64,000 bases of DNA from Bacteroidota bacterium (GCA_013288345.1 JABDCA010000001.1:77417-141416), one strand, 5' to 3'. Shown: positions 1 through 8,649, counted from the first letter of the stretch. The notes: generated from the sequence alone by a model not told the origin. Program-made: numbers and translations.

Positions 1-153
1 CAACAAAACTGTTTCGAATCGCTCGATGCACCTGTTACCGTTATAGGTTCTGAAAATGTACCGGCAGTACCTCTTAATTCAATACTGGAACATGTGGTGT
101 TACTCAATACCGAAAAGGTTTCGGCTGCCATTGAAAAACTTTTAGCTTACTAA
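1..153 (+). CDS. 2-oxoacid dehydrogenase E1 component, beta subunit (C-terminal fragment)
   Basis: The window opens inside a gene read in frame 1 that ends with TAA at 151-153, leaving 50 residues. The visible tail contains FESLDAPVTVIGSENVPAVP followed by a short helix ending in KLLAY. This resembles the C-terminal transketolase-like domain of E1 beta subunits of pyruvate or branched-chain 2-oxoacid dehydrogenases, where a DAPV..V...D/NVP.P segment precedes a final helix. Known role of the family: with the alpha subunit it performs thiamine-diphosphate-dependent decarboxylation and passes the acyl group to lipoyl-E2. The substrate cannot be decided from this fragment. It ends 9 bases before the next gene, so co-transcription is possible. 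Confidence 0.72.
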   Translation, partial: QQNCFESLDAPVTVIGSENVPAVPLNSILEHVVLLNTEKVSAAIEKLLAY

Positions 154-162
154 TACTTAATT

Positions 163-753
163 ATGTTACATTCCTTTTTAAAGAGTAGAACACTGCAAAC
201 AGTTGCAGTTTTATTACTTACAGGTTCAGTTATTGCATTAACCAATACCTCCTGCAAACGAGGCCCAGACTATACCAAGCAAGTTGCTGTATTGGATAGC
301 CTTAGCAAAGTAGTTCATAAAGCAGATTCTGCACTTTCGCTTATCGATACAGTTACCATTAAGAAAGATGCCGATCATGTAATGATGTCACTTGAACTTA
401 TTAAAATGGCGCATAAGGATAGTATGAGTAAAGGCGCTGCTGAAATATTCAGGAACTTTAGTTCGGTGCGCTGGCAGTTAGAAACGTTTATGGGCAGGCG
501 CACAGTAATGCGTATTGAAATGCATAAATCTGTTGATCAGCTTAACCACCTTAGCCACGATTTGAAGCTCAACCTTATTAAGGCCGACAGCGTTCCGATG
601 TATTATAGCACCGAAGTAAAGAAGGCGAGCTTACTTATTGAAAGTGAAAAGATAGGCGTTCAGGGTTTGAACAACCAAATGCCTTTATACAACCTTATTG
701 CTCCGCAAGCCGATTCGCTTATTGCGCTTGTAAAGAGCCATAAGGATATCTAA
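163..753 (+). CDS. Putative lipoprotein, unknown function
   Basis: The protein has 196 residues. The N-terminus has basic residues, a hydrophobic stretch (about 12-27) and a lipobox-like LTNTSC with Cys at about 31, so it is probably an envelope lipoprotein. The mature part is helical and charged, with no motif I recognise. It lies 9 bases after the E1 beta tail and 16 bases before a secreted TPR protein on the same strand. The TPR protein is the likelier functional partner. Function unknown. Confidence 0.75.
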   Translation: MLHSFLKSRTLQTVAVLLLTGSVIALTNTSCKRGPDYTKQVAVLDSLSKVVHKADSALSLIDTVTIKKDADHVMMSLELIKMAHKDSMSKGAAEIFRNFSSVRWQLETFMGRRTVMRIEMHKSVDQLNHLSHDLKLNLIKADSVPMYYSTEVKKASLLIESEKIGVQGLNNQMPLYNLIAPQADSLIALVKSHKDI

Positions 754-769
754 GCATTAAACAACATAC

Positions 770-2602
770 ATGCGCAGGCTGTTATTAATATTCGTATTCT
801 TTTCAGGCCTTGCCAATTATTGCTTCGCCCAAAGTTCGACCGATGAAGAACTTGCCCAGCAATACTATTTCGACAAGCAATACGATAAGGCAGTAGTGTA
901 CCTTGAAAAGGTATATGCCAAAAGGCCTTCGAATATGGTTTACCATAATTATATTGATTGCCTTATACACATTAAAGATTATAAAACTGCCCAGAAGGTT
1001 ATAAAGAAGCAGATTAAAGTAGAGCCCGATAACCTTATACTATGGCTCGATATGGGCAATACCTGCACAATGGCAGGCGATGAGAAAGGTTCGGCCGATG
1101 CTTACGAAAAAGCAATTCATAACATGACAGCGGACCGTACCCAGATCATTGGCTTGGGTAAAGCTTTCGTTGACGATAAGTTATATGACTATGCATTAGA
1201 AACTTACAAGAAAGGCAAAAGCATGCAGAAAGGCCAGTACCCCTTTATATTTGAAACAGCTGCTGTATATAAGGCAAAAGGGGACATTGAAAACATGACC
1301 GATTGCTACCTCGATGCACTGGTAATGTCGGAAAGTTATATACAAAGTGTGCAGGATGCCTTGCAGATAAATGTAGGCGAGAATGCCGATGCCTCACAGA
1401 ATAGCATTATCCGGAAAGAGTTATTGAGGTATATACAGAAGTACAGTGACAATGAGGTATTCCCTGAGTTGCTGATATGGATGCTGATAGAGCAGAAGAA
1501 TTATGCTGATGCATTGGTGCAGGTTAAAGCCCTTGATAAACGCAAGCATGAAGGCGGACTTAGATTAATGGAACTTGCACGAACCTGCGTTGCTAATGGG
1601 GCCTATGATATAGGCATACAGGCATACCAGTATGTTATAGACATGGGAGCGAAGAATGACAATTATGTTTCATCGCGTGAAGAACAATTAAAAGCCATGT
1701 ACGATAAGCTTTTATCGGGTGGTGATTATACTAACGAACAATTGTTAGCCATTCAAGCGAAGTTCAGAAAAGGGCTTGATGAGCTTACGCGCTATGCCTA
1801 TACTGTACCACTTATGACCGACCTTGCTCACCTTGACGCCTTTTACCTTCATAACGATTCCGAAGCTATTGAACTAATGAACGAAGCTATTGACTTCCCG
1901 GGTATAGCTGCTATTACCCGTGCCCGCTGCCAAATGGAACTGGCAGATATATTACTTGCTTCAGGGCAAATATGGGATGCATCATTGATGTATTCGCGGG
2001 TTGAGACAACCTTTAAAGAGGAGCCAATTGGTGATGAAGCTAAATTGAAGAATGCTACTATTTACTATTACACGGGCAACTTTAAATGGGCAAAATCGCA
2101 GTTAGATATACTTAAGGGTGCAACTACAAAGCTTACTGCCAATGATGCCATGGCGCTGTCGCTTCTTATTACCGATAACACCGACGACTCGGCTCACCTA
2201 CAACCAATCATACTATTTGCCCATGCCCAGTTGCTCGATTTTCAGAACCATGAGGATAGTGTAGCTATACTTATCGATTCGGTTTATAACATGACCGAGA
2301 CGCGCACACTTAAAGAGCAGATAATAATGATGCGGGCGCAAATGGCTGAAAAGAAAGGCAAACCCGAAGAGGCAATGAAATACTATGAACAGGATGTAAA
2401 AGAATACCCTGATGGCATGTTCCCAGACAGGGCCTTATATTATATGGCGCAACTCGAAGACAAGAAACTGCATGACCTTAATAAATCGGCAGAGTACTAT
2501 AAGCAGATTATCATCAGTTACCCTGGCAGCATTTACATTGAGAATGCCCGCGAACGATACAGGCATCTTTCAAAAGATGATGCTCCTCCGGCAGTAAACT
2601 AA
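770..2602 (+). CDS. Secreted tetratricopeptide-repeat protein
   Basis: The protein has 610 residues. A signal peptide is visible (MRRLLLIFVFFSGLANYCFA, cleavage probably before Q21). The rest is helical with TPR-like units, for example around residues 27-60 (YYFDKQYDKAVVYLEKVY), 65-125, and near the C-terminus (PEEAMKYYEQDVKEYPDG and NKSAEYYKQIIISYPGS). Proteins of this build are typically periplasmic or outer-membrane-associated scaffolds in Bacteroidota. The final repeats resemble those of YbgF/CpoB-type proteins, but there is no coiled-coil domain to support that name. It probably forms an operon with the lipoprotein just upstream and converges on the permease gene 7 bases downstream. Confidence 0.85.
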   Translation: MRRLLLIFVFFSGLANYCFAQSSTDEELAQQYYFDKQYDKAVVYLEKVYAKRPSNMVYHNYIDCLIHIKDYKTAQKVIKKQIKVEPDNLILWLDMGNTCTMAGDEKGSADAYEKAIHNMTADRTQIIGLGKAFVDDKLYDYALETYKKGKSMQKGQYPFIFETAAVYKAKGDIENMTDCYLDALVMSESYIQSVQDALQINVGENADASQNSIIRKELLRYIQKYSDNEVFPELLIWMLIEQKNYADALVQVKALDKRKHEGGLRLMELARTCVANGAYDIGIQAYQYVIDMGAKNDNYVSSREEQLKAMYDKLLSGGDYTNEQLLAIQAKFRKGLDELTRYAYTVPLMTDLAHLDAFYLHNDSEAIELMNEAIDFPGIAAITRARCQMELADILLASGQIWDASLMYSRVETTFKEEPIGDEAKLKNATIYYYTGNFKWAKSQLDILKGATTKLTANDAMALSLLITDNTDDSAHLQPIILFAHAQLLDFQNHEDSVAILIDSVYNMTETRTLKEQIIMMRAQMAEKKGKPEEAMKYYEQDVKEYPDGMFPDRALYYMAQLEDKKLHDLNKSAEYYKQIIISYPGSIYIENARERYRHLSKDDAPPAVN

Positions 2603-2608
2603 ACCCTC

Positions 2609-4099
2609 TTACTGAGGTAAGTTCTCCTTACCAATATTACTGTGGTGGCGGCTATAGAGGAAGAAGATAATCAGTCCGAATACCATCCAACCCAAAGCAG
2701 TAATAATAGTTACAGGATCTTCTGAACAAACCATGGCACCGCAAACAAGTATACCCAGAATTGGAACTGCGGGTACAAGCGGAGTCCTAAATGGGCGGGC
2801 CCTGTCCGGATCTGCTTTGCGCATTATTATTATGCCCAAACAAACCAGTATGAAAGCCAGTAAGGTTCCAATTGAGGTAAGGTCACCGGCAACGCTTTCA
2901 GGTATAAATGCCCCAAAGAAACCAACGAACAAGAAAAGGATTATGTTCGATTTATAAGGAGTCCTGTATTTAGGATGCAGGTCAGAAAATACTTTTGGAA
3001 GAAGGCCGTCGTTCGACATAGAGTAGAACACACGTGATTGGCCCAACAACATCACCAGTATTACCGATGAGAAACCAGCCAAAATAGCCACTGTAACTAA
3101 GGTCGCAAGCCAGTGCATATGCATGTATGTATCGATAGCATAACTTACCGAAGCTTCCTTACCGGCCCTTAAAAAGTCAGCAAACGGAGCAACACCGGTA
3201 AGTACGTGGGCAAACAAAATGTACAATATGGTACAAACAGCCAGTGAACCAAGAATACCAATAGGCATATCGCGCTTTGGGTTCTTTGTTTCCTGTGCCG
3301 CAGTAGATACAGCATCGAAACCTATGAATGCAAAGAACACAACAGCCGCACCACTTAGTATACCACCCCAGCCATGGCTACGGGCGCTACCGGCATAATC
3401 AAAAATCTTACCATTGCCTAAATCAACAGGCTTGGCATTATCAGGTATAATATAAGGAGTATGGTTTGCAGGAACAATAAAGTGCCAGCCCACGGCAATA
3501 AACACCAATACAATAGAAACCTTTACAAATACTATTATGGTATTTACTTTGGCTGACTCTGCTGTACCTCTAATAAGTAATAAAGAGAGAATAAGGAGGA
3601 TGAAAAGTGCCGGAAGGTTAATAATACCATGTTCGCCTGCAGCCGAAACAGCCTCGAAAGGCGAATGGCATAGGGAATAAGGTATGGCCCCACCCAGCAG
3701 TTTATTCAGGTATTCGCTCCAGGCGATAGATACAGTAGCTGCACCCAGCGCATATTCAAGTACCAATGCCCAACCAATGATCCAGGCAACTAATTCGCCC
3801 ATTGTGGTATAAGCATATGTATAAGCACTACCGGCAATAGGTATCATAGATGCAAATTCTGCGTAGCATAACCCAGCAAAAAGACAGCCCACGGCTGCAA
3901 TTAAAAACGATATGGTAACAGCATTCCCTGCATGCTCACTTGCGGCTGCCGCTGTACGTACAAAAAGTCCGGCACCTATAATAGCGCCTATGCCCAATGC
4001 CACAAGCGAAGTAGCCGTTAATGTCTTCTTTAAGCCGTGTTCGTTGTTCTCGGCATCAGCTAAAAGCTTAGTAATGGACTTTTTCCTCCAAAGTGACAT
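2609..4099 (-). CDS. APC-family amino acid permease (CAT-like)
   Basis: The protein has 496 residues from the ATG at 4099, and hydrophobic segments for about 12 membrane helices. The motif GIGAIIGAGLFVRTAAAA near the N-terminus matches the first broken helix of APC-superfamily transporters, and YAEFASMIP plus GSAYTYAYTTMGELVAWIIG follow as in cationic amino acid transporters. The family moves amino acids across the inner membrane by proton coupling or exchange; substrate is not readable here. The open frame continues 52 codons upstream to 4255, but that part is not membrane-like and would overlap the divergent gene starting at 4244, so I chose the inner start. The C-terminus shows a DPDRARPFRTPLVPAVPILG stretch typical of the family. 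Confidence 0.9.
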   Translation of the reverse strand: MSLWRKKSITKLLADAENNEHGLKKTLTATSLVALGIGAIIGAGLFVRTAAAASEHAGNAVTISFLIAAVGCLFAGLCYAEFASMIPIAGSAYTYAYTTMGELVAWIIGWALVLEYALGAATVSIAWSEYLNKLLGGAIPYSLCHSPFEAVSAAGEHGIINLPALFILLILSLLLIRGTAESAKVNTIIVFVKVSIVLVFIAVGWHFIVPANHTPYIIPDNAKPVDLGNGKIFDYAGSARSHGWGGILSGAAVVFFAFIGFDAVSTAAQETKNPKRDMPIGILGSLAVCTILYILFAHVLTGVAPFADFLRAGKEASVSYAIDTYMHMHWLATLVTVAILAGFSSVILVMLLGQSRVFYSMSNDGLLPKVFSDLHPKYRTPYKSNIILFLFVGFFGAFIPESVAGDLTSIGTLLAFILVCLGIIIMRKADPDRARPFRTPLVPAVPILGILVCGAMVCSEDPVTIITALGWMVFGLIIFFLYSRHHSNIGKENLPQ

Positions 4100-4243
4100 A
4101 GAAATAAGATTTAATGATTTATTAGGCATAAAGATATATAAGTTTTGATATGTACACCCCCGAACCCATAAAAAAGCTTTTGCGCTAAAATTCTTGTTAT
4201 CAAAGTGTTGTATTTCATATTCTTTTACTATATTTACATTACT

Positions 4244-4987
4244 ATGCTGAAACAACTCAAGTACCCTGCCCTGTTTTTGTTCGCATTTTTTGCACTAGCA
4301 CTCGCAAAAATCAACGCACAGGATAAAATCACTTTCATTGCCCCAGACAGGTTATTGGTAACAGGCGACCTTTACTTTGTAAACGACTCCCTACCTTATA
4401 TGATATTATGCCACGACTTAAAATCGAGCCGTGGAGAATATAAAGACCTTGCTCACCGTTTCAACAAACTAGGCTATAACTGCATAGCGCTCGATATGAG
4501 AGTGGGCGGTACAAAGAACGGAGTACAAAACGAAACCGTATCGATGGCAGATGCCAAACACATGGCCACCAAGCCAATCGATTCGGAAATTGATATTACA
4601 GGTGCTATTAACTATGCATATGGCAGAAGCAATAAAAAGGTTGTATTAGTTGGTAGTGGTTATTCTGCTTCATTAGCTCTGTATCTTGGTTCTACTAATC
4701 CTCGTATTGCAAGCGTATTTGCTTTTAGTCCTGCCGATTATTTTAACGGAACTCTCGATACAAAGACTGCTTTCCCAAAATGCACTATCCCTGTATTTGT
4801 AGCTTCTTCAGTTGCTGAAGCTTCTGCCGCCAAGGCTTATGTATCAGGTATTCCTTCATCTAAGGTTACTATGTTTTCGCCTGCTAATGGCGGTGCACAT
4901 GGTACAGATGCACTTCTATCTACTACTGAAACCAACCATGATTACTGGTTATCAATCTTAATGTACATTCGCCAGGTACAACACTAA
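4244..4987 (+). CDS. Secreted alpha/beta hydrolase-fold protein
   Basis: The protein has 247 residues from the ATG at 4244. A longer frame from 4205 only adds a hydrophobic leader that would mask the signal peptide. The N-terminus (MLKQLKYPALFLFAFFALAL...INA|Q) is a signal peptide. An alpha/beta hydrolase fold is suggested by ILCHDLKSSRGEYKDLAHRFNKLGY, the nucleophile-elbow-like GSGYSAS, and a late His in GGAHGTDAL. The elbow is G-Y-S-A-S rather than the strict GxSxG. Enzymes of this type hydrolyse esters or peptides, and the substrate is unknown. The gene is divergent from the permease and convergent with the MazG-like gene, which ends 5 bases away. Confidence 0.78.
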   Translation: MLKQLKYPALFLFAFFALALAKINAQDKITFIAPDRLLVTGDLYFVNDSLPYMILCHDLKSSRGEYKDLAHRFNKLGYNCIALDMRVGGTKNGVQNETVSMADAKHMATKPIDSEIDITGAINYAYGRSNKKVVLVGSGYSASLALYLGSTNPRIASVFAFSPADYFNGTLDTKTAFPKCTIPVFVASSVAEASAAKAYVSGIPSSKVTMFSPANGGAHGTDALLSTTETNHDYWLSILMYIRQVQH

Positions 4988-4991
4988 GTTT

Positions 4992-5345
4992 CTACTTCTT
5001 CAGTTTCGGATTTCTCTTGTGACGGTTCTTATCGCGCTTACCCTTCTTTTCAATATTCTTTACAAATGCTTTTTGTAAGTCAATACCTGTTTGGTTCGAT
5101 ATGCAAATAAGTACAAACAACACATCAGCTAATTCTTCTGCCAGATCTTTACCCTTATCCGATTTTTTAAACGACTGTTCTCCGTATGTTCTTGCTATTA
5201 CTCTAGCCACCTCTCCCACTTCTTCAGTAAGCATAGCCATATTTGTCAGCACATTAAAGTAACGCACCCCTTCTTTATTAATCCAGTCATCAACAAATTT
5301 CTGGGCTTCTGTAATTGTCATTTTTGAATATTTATTCTTTTCCAT
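4992..5345 (-). CDS. MazG-like nucleotide pyrophosphohydrolase
   Basis: The protein has 117 residues. The metal-binding pattern of all-alpha NTP pyrophosphatases is visible: EEVGE (about residues 42-46) and, one helix later, EELADVLFVL with Glu and Asp four residues apart. Members hydrolyse (d)NTPs to NMP and pyrophosphate in the cytosol, often for house-cleaning of damaged nucleotides. The C-terminus is a Lys/Arg-rich tail (KKGKRDKNRHKRNPKLKK). It starts 11 bases after the dtd stop on the same strand, so the two are probably co-transcribed. The pairing makes sense as two small quality-control enzymes. Confidence 0.88.
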   Translation of the reverse strand: MEKNKYSKMTITEAQKFVDDWINKEGVRYFNVLTNMAMLTEEVGEVARVIARTYGEQSFKKSDKGKDLAEELADVLFVLICISNQTGIDLQKAFVKNIEKKGKRDKNRHKRNPKLKK

Positions 5346-5356
5346 TCCTCACTATG

Positions 5357-5809
5357 TTACTGTTTGTTTTTTGTATCTATCGTAATTGTCACTGGCCCAT
5401 CATTCACCAAACTTACTTCCATATGCGCGCCAAATTTTCCGGTTGCAACGGGCTTGCCTAATTCTTTTTCGAGCATGGTTACAAACGTATTAAATAAAGG
5501 CAATGCTTTTTCGGGCCTTGCTGCTTGTATGTATGATGGGCGGTTGCCTTTTTGGGTGCTGGCATGTAAGGTAAACTGGCTCACCACCAACATTCCGCCA
5601 TTAACCTCTTTCACCGAAAGGTTCATCTTTCCTTCTGCATCACTGAATATACGCAGGTTGGCAATCTTTGCACTCAGCCATGTCGCATCCTCTTCTGTAT
5701 CGGCTTCTTCAATACCGGCTAGTATCAATAGTCCGAGCCCGCAAGCGCCTATTACAGTACCATCTACTTTCACTTCTGCTTTTGTTACTCTTTGTATTAC
5801 TACTCTCAT
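5357..5809 (-). CDS. dtd: D-aminoacyl-tRNA deacylase
   Basis: The protein has 150 residues, the usual DTD length. It starts with [17 protein letters not shown] and carries the two active-site signatures: SQFTL (with [13 protein letters not shown]) and the Gly-Pro motif near the C-terminus (NDGPVTI). Known role: it removes D-amino acids and glycine mischarged on tRNAs, using the cis Gly-Pro motif to reject L-aminoacyl-tRNA. It lies directly upstream of the MazG-like gene and about 100 bases downstream of the radical SAM gene, with a palindromic repeat in the gap. Confidence 0.95.
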   Translation of the reverse strand: MRVVIQRVTKAEVKVDGTVIGACGLGLLILAGIEEADTEEDATWLSAKIANLRIFSDAEGKMNLSVKEVNGGMLVVSQFTLHASTQKGNRPSYIQAARPEKALPLFNTFVTMLEKELGKPVATGKFGAHMEVSLVNDGPVTITIDTKNKQ

Positions 5810-5819
5810 AATTTATGAT

Positions 5820-5905
5820 AATGGAACACGGATAACACTGATTGGACCGGTCTTCACTGATTTATCTGTGTTAATCTGCTGTATCCGTCTCATCCGTGTT
5901 CCATT
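5820..5905. repeat. Palindromic intergenic repeat with 14-bp arms
   Basis: Perfect 14-bp arms AATGGAACACGGAT (5820-5833) and ATCCGTGTTCCATT (5892-5905) enclose a 58-base centre rich in spaced ACTGAT / CGGAT / TCTGTGT words. The whole lies between dtd and the radical SAM gene. Its make-up resembles the short-period ACGGAT-type repeats seen in many environmental bacterial genomes, some of which flank GxxExxY genes (general knowledge, not checked). No gene is inside it. It could form a hairpin in the transcript. Confidence 0.75.
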
Positions 5906-5909
5906 GTAT

Positions 5910-6977
5910 TTAAAACAAAGATAACTGTTCATGCCCTTTGTGCTTAAAAAGGCTTAAGTCAAATTCCATTTTTGGTGGAGTACCCATATATTTTTTTACA
6001 GCTACTTTAAATAACTGACGTATAGATTCCGCTACATTTCCTTCACCTCTCATCCTAGTACTCCATCTTGAATCATTAACCTGTCCGCCGTGGCAATCTG
6101 CAATCTGGTTCCATACTTTGCTTGCTCTATCAGGGTAATTTTTCTCCAACCAGTCCTTAAATATTTCTGCAATCTGTCCGTTAAGGCGCACTATGGTATG
6201 CCCTGCACGCTGTGCTCCGTTTTCGGCTGCTGCTTCTATAACCTTGGGTACATCGTAACTGGTAAGCGAAGGAATGATTGGCGCCACCATCACTCCGCAG
6301 GGTATGCCATTGGCTGAAAGTTGTTTCAACACATTCAACCTGTTCTTGTATGTAACAGTTCGCGGTTCCAGTTTCAATCGCAGGTCCTCATCGAGTGATG
6401 TAATGGTTACCATTACATGCACCAGGTTCAGTTTGGCCATTTCGGTTAGTATATCCAGGTCGCGCAGTATAACGGCGTTCTTGGTTATCATGCTCACGGG
6501 GTTGCGGTACTTCAGGCAGACTTCCAGCATGCTGCGGGTTATCTTCAGCTTGCGTTCAATGGGTTGGTAGCAATCGGTATTACCCGAAAACATAATAGGG
6601 CCGGGCTCCCAACTGGCTTTCTTAAAAAGCTCTTCTAATAAAACCGGAGCATTTTTCTTTATCAGTATTTTTTGCTCAAATTCCATACCGGCACTATAGC
6701 CCCAAAACTGGTGCGAATTGCGGGCATAGCAATAAAGGCAACCATGTTCGCAACCCTGGTAAGGGTTCATAGAATATCCACCTATATCTGGGCTATCAAC
6801 CTTGTTGACAATAGTTTTAGGAAACACCTCTATGTACTGTGTATGGTGGTTCTCCATTAACGAATCTTCATCAATGCCCTCCCAATGCTCCTGTACATAA
6901 CTGGTTTTAAAAAACCTGTTGGTAGGGTTTATTTGCGCACCACGTCCGTCAAAATATTCTTTCTTTTCCGTTTCCAT
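5910..6977 (-). CDS. PA0069/Rv2578c-type radical SAM protein (SPL-like)
   Basis: The protein has 355 residues. The radical SAM cluster motif CxxxCxxC is seen at Cys76, Cys80 and Cys83 (GCEHGCLYCYARN). The preceding GYSMNPYQG and the later MFSGNTDCYQPIERKLKITR are characteristic of the PA0069-type family related to spore photoproduct lyase. Radical SAM enzymes use a 4Fe-4S cluster to cleave SAM and make a 5'-deoxyadenosyl radical. This family's substrate is not established to my knowledge, though a DNA-repair role is often suggested from SPL similarity. It is the first gene of a minus-strand run with dtd and mazG. A LexA-like palindrome lies about 380 bases upstream (7355-7373). Confidence 0.88.
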   Translation of the reverse strand: METEKKEYFDGRGAQINPTNRFFKTSYVQEHWEGIDEDSLMENHHTQYIEVFPKTIVNKVDSPDIGGYSMNPYQGCEHGCLYCYARNSHQFWGYSAGMEFEQKILIKKNAPVLLEELFKKASWEPGPIMFSGNTDCYQPIERKLKITRSMLEVCLKYRNPVSMITKNAVILRDLDILTEMAKLNLVHVMVTITSLDEDLRLKLEPRTVTYKNRLNVLKQLSANGIPCGVMVAPIIPSLTSYDVPKVIEAAAENGAQRAGHTIVRLNGQIAEIFKDWLEKNYPDRASKVWNQIADCHGGQVNDSRWSTRMRGEGNVAESIRQLFKVAVKKYMGTPPKMEFDLSLFKHKGHEQLSLF

Positions 6978-7100
6978 TTAATTGTACTTAACATAATATA
7001 CTAAGGGGTACCCAACTGATACCCCCCTGTTACACCTTAATATGTTGATTTTCAATTTCATTTGCTTAAAAAATAATAACACTTTGATACCCCCCCTACT

Positions 7101-7128
7101 GTCATACTGAGTCTGTCGAAGTATCTCT
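7101..7128. repeat. Solitary REP-like sequence
   Basis: The segment GTCATACTGAGTCTGTCGAA and the following GTATCTC match the kind of short dispersed sequence (GTCAT.CTGAG..TGTCGAAG.ATCTC) found in intergenic DNA of many Bacteroidota. Only one copy is in this window. It explains the small spurious frame here (6978-7193). Recognition is from memory, so confidence is moderate. Confidence 0.5.
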
Positions 7129-7301
7129 TCCATATTAAGTGCGTGTGGGTCGGTGTTAGTATTCGCATCTCTATTAATTTTATTGGAGCTCATGATTATT
7201 AAGCTATTATAATTCTATTGAGGCTTAATAATTGGCGGAAACTGGCGGTTTCTGGCGGTGCAGCGTTTTCATTTTTCACTTTTAGTTATTCACTTTTCAC
7301 T

Positions 7302-7324
7302 TAAATAAGCCTTTGGCTTATTTA
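7302..7324. terminator. Hairpin in the 6978-7443 intergenic region
   Basis: Arms TAAATAAGCC and GGCTTATTTA with a TTT loop form a perfect 10-bp stem. The 466-base gap between the divergent radical SAM gene and the lipoprotein operon also holds three spaced GGCGG words near 7236-7258, this hairpin, a 19-bp palindrome and the operon promoter. The hairpin has no clear gene to terminate, so it may be structural or regulatory. Confidence 0.45.
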
Positions 7325-7354
7325 GCACAAATATAAACATTTTATTTATTATTG

Positions 7355-7373
7355 TTGCTAATATATTTAGCAA
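7355..7373. promoter_or_regulatory. Candidate operator, 19-bp palindrome
   Basis: TTGCTAATATATTTAGCAA has perfect 7-bp arms TTGCTAA/TTAGCAA around TATAT. Each of the two sites at the promoter of the XRE-S24 regulator (35015-35033 and 35070-35088) matches it at 16 of 19 positions. It sits just upstream of the -10 of the lipoprotein operon. I infer it is bound by that LexA-like regulator or a relative. Confidence 0.6.
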
Positions 7374-7407
7374 TTGGGCGATTGTTCATAAATTATTTTA
7401 ATTTCAT

Positions 7408-7415
7408 TATCTTTG
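7408..7415 (+). promoter_or_regulatory. TAnnTTTG -10 element of lipoprotein operon
   Basis: TATCTTTG is an exact match to the Bacteroidota -10 consensus TAnnTTTG, 28 bases before the ATG at 7444. A TTG at 7382-7384 could serve as -33, although the spacing is a little long. Confidence 0.6.
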
Positions 7416-7443
7416 AATAACGAGTTTCAGAGACCACCTTACC

Positions 7444-8649
7444 ATGCGATATAAATATTACATACCATTCTGCCTTTTACTAATATGTTTTGGTATTTAT
7501 AGTTGCAAGCCCAAAAAGAACTACATAGTAAAGGTGAAGTTGGTAAAGCTTACCGAAGATAACATGTTCGATAGGGACATGATAACCGATTACCTGTTCG
7601 ATGCAGAAGAGCTAAAGGTAGATTCATTGAAAAATAAAAGCGAACACCTTTTTTTACTTGGCATTGACCAATACAAAAACAAAAAGAACCCTGAAGCTGC
7701 AATTAGCCTATTCAAAAAATCTATACTTCTTTTCCCTGACGCTAAAACATATTATGAACTAGGGGATGCATTATTAGAAGGGCAGGAAAAACATCCTGAA
7801 AAAGACAGGCTGAAGATGGCAGTAAATGCTTATAAAACATCTGCCGACCTTAATTTTCAGCCTTTGTCGAATTTGTATTACAATATGGCCTGTGCCAATA
7901 ATTTAATAGGCGAGGGCTATGGAGATGCATTGGATAATATAAGAACTGCTTTTGTAAATGGCTTTACAGATACAACCCGCCTAAAAGAAGACACACGCAT
8001 TAATTTACTTGTAAGTATTGATGGATATAAGGACCTTGTATTTTCCTTAAAGAATAAAGTCACCAAGAAAAGCGGAGAAAGTTTTTTCGACACTTACATG
8101 AATGCCTTCCCGGTTGTATCACAACCATTTAAAATAGATACAAATAAAGTAGCTATGGAAGATTACAAACAATCTATCAGTTATGACTTTGTAAAGTTTA
8201 TTCCTGAAATGGAAAATGTACAGTTCGGCAGAATGGTATCGAACGATTTTTTTTATGTTGCTAAAGTCGCTGAAACTGCCAACTATATAGCGTTGATATA
8301 TTCCTCCGATTCATACTTTGGTTCAGATATGCAGCCCGTTAATGTAAACTTAGTAACGTACGATAAAGTGGGTAATATAATATCGAACAGGCTTTTTGCC
8401 GGGCAGTTTTCTGTCGAAAAAATAAGAAGCGGAAAAATAGAAAACAACATAATTACCTTGCAAGACTATAAAAGAACATGGAAGTATAAGACGGACAGTA
8501 TTGCCATTTATGATAATAGAGTAACAAAGTATGAGTTACTGCAAACTGCAACATTTATGATAAATGATTCGGGAAGAATAATCAAACAATCTGTTCCCGA
8601 TAAATTTAATGATTCTTCTGCCGTAGCTTCAACCGATACTCGCAAATAA
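7444..8649 (+). CDS. TPR-like lipoprotein, family A, copy 1
   Basis: The protein has 401 residues. A lipoprotein signal ends in IYSC (Cys at about 21) followed by KPKKNY. The N-terminal half has TPR-like helices (PEAAISLFKKSILLFPDAKTYYELG, LYYNMACANNL). The C-terminal half is a beta-rich domain with FIPEME, IALIYSS, LVTYDKVGNII and ITLQDYKRTWK. The same layout is found in the genes at 9957 and 12537, giving three paralogs in one operon. The context ACCATGCGAT around the start codon is shared by all three and supports this start. Its stop overlaps the next start (TAATG). It is likely anchored in the outer or inner membrane facing the periplasm. Function unknown. Confidence 0.85.
   Translation: MRYKYYIPFCLLLICFGIYSCKPKKNYIVKVKLVKLTEDNMFDRDMITDYLFDAEELKVDSLKNKSEHLFLLGIDQYKNKKNPEAAISLFKKSILLFPDAKTYYELGDALLEGQEKHPEKDRLKMAVNAYKTSADLNFQPLSNLYYNMACANNLIGEGYGDALDNIRTAFVNGFTDTTRLKEDTRINLLVSIDGYKDLVFSLKNKVTKKSGESFFDTYMNAFPVVSQPFKIDTNKVAMEDYKQSISYDFVKFIPEMENVQFGRMVSNDFFYVAKVAETANYIALIYSSDSYFGSDMQPVNVNLVTYDKVGNIISNRLFAGQFSVEKIRSGKIENNIITLQDYKRTWKYKTDSIAIYDNRVTKYELLQTATFMINDSGRIIKQSVPDKFNDSSAVASTDTRK

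Noticed and set aside
4100-4255. N-terminal extension of the amino-acid permease
   Set aside because: 52 non-membrane residues overlapping the start of a divergent gene; the ATG at 4099 gives a standard permease N-terminus.
6978-7193. 71-codon minus-strand frame upstream of the radical SAM gene
   Set aside because: Its middle is the REP-like GTCATACTGAGTCTGTCGAA repeat, composition is not protein-like, and no family is recognisable.
7322-7328. A second operator before the lipoprotein operon (TTAGCAC)
   Set aside because: The right half matches, but the left arm position is CCTTTGG, so there is only a half-site.
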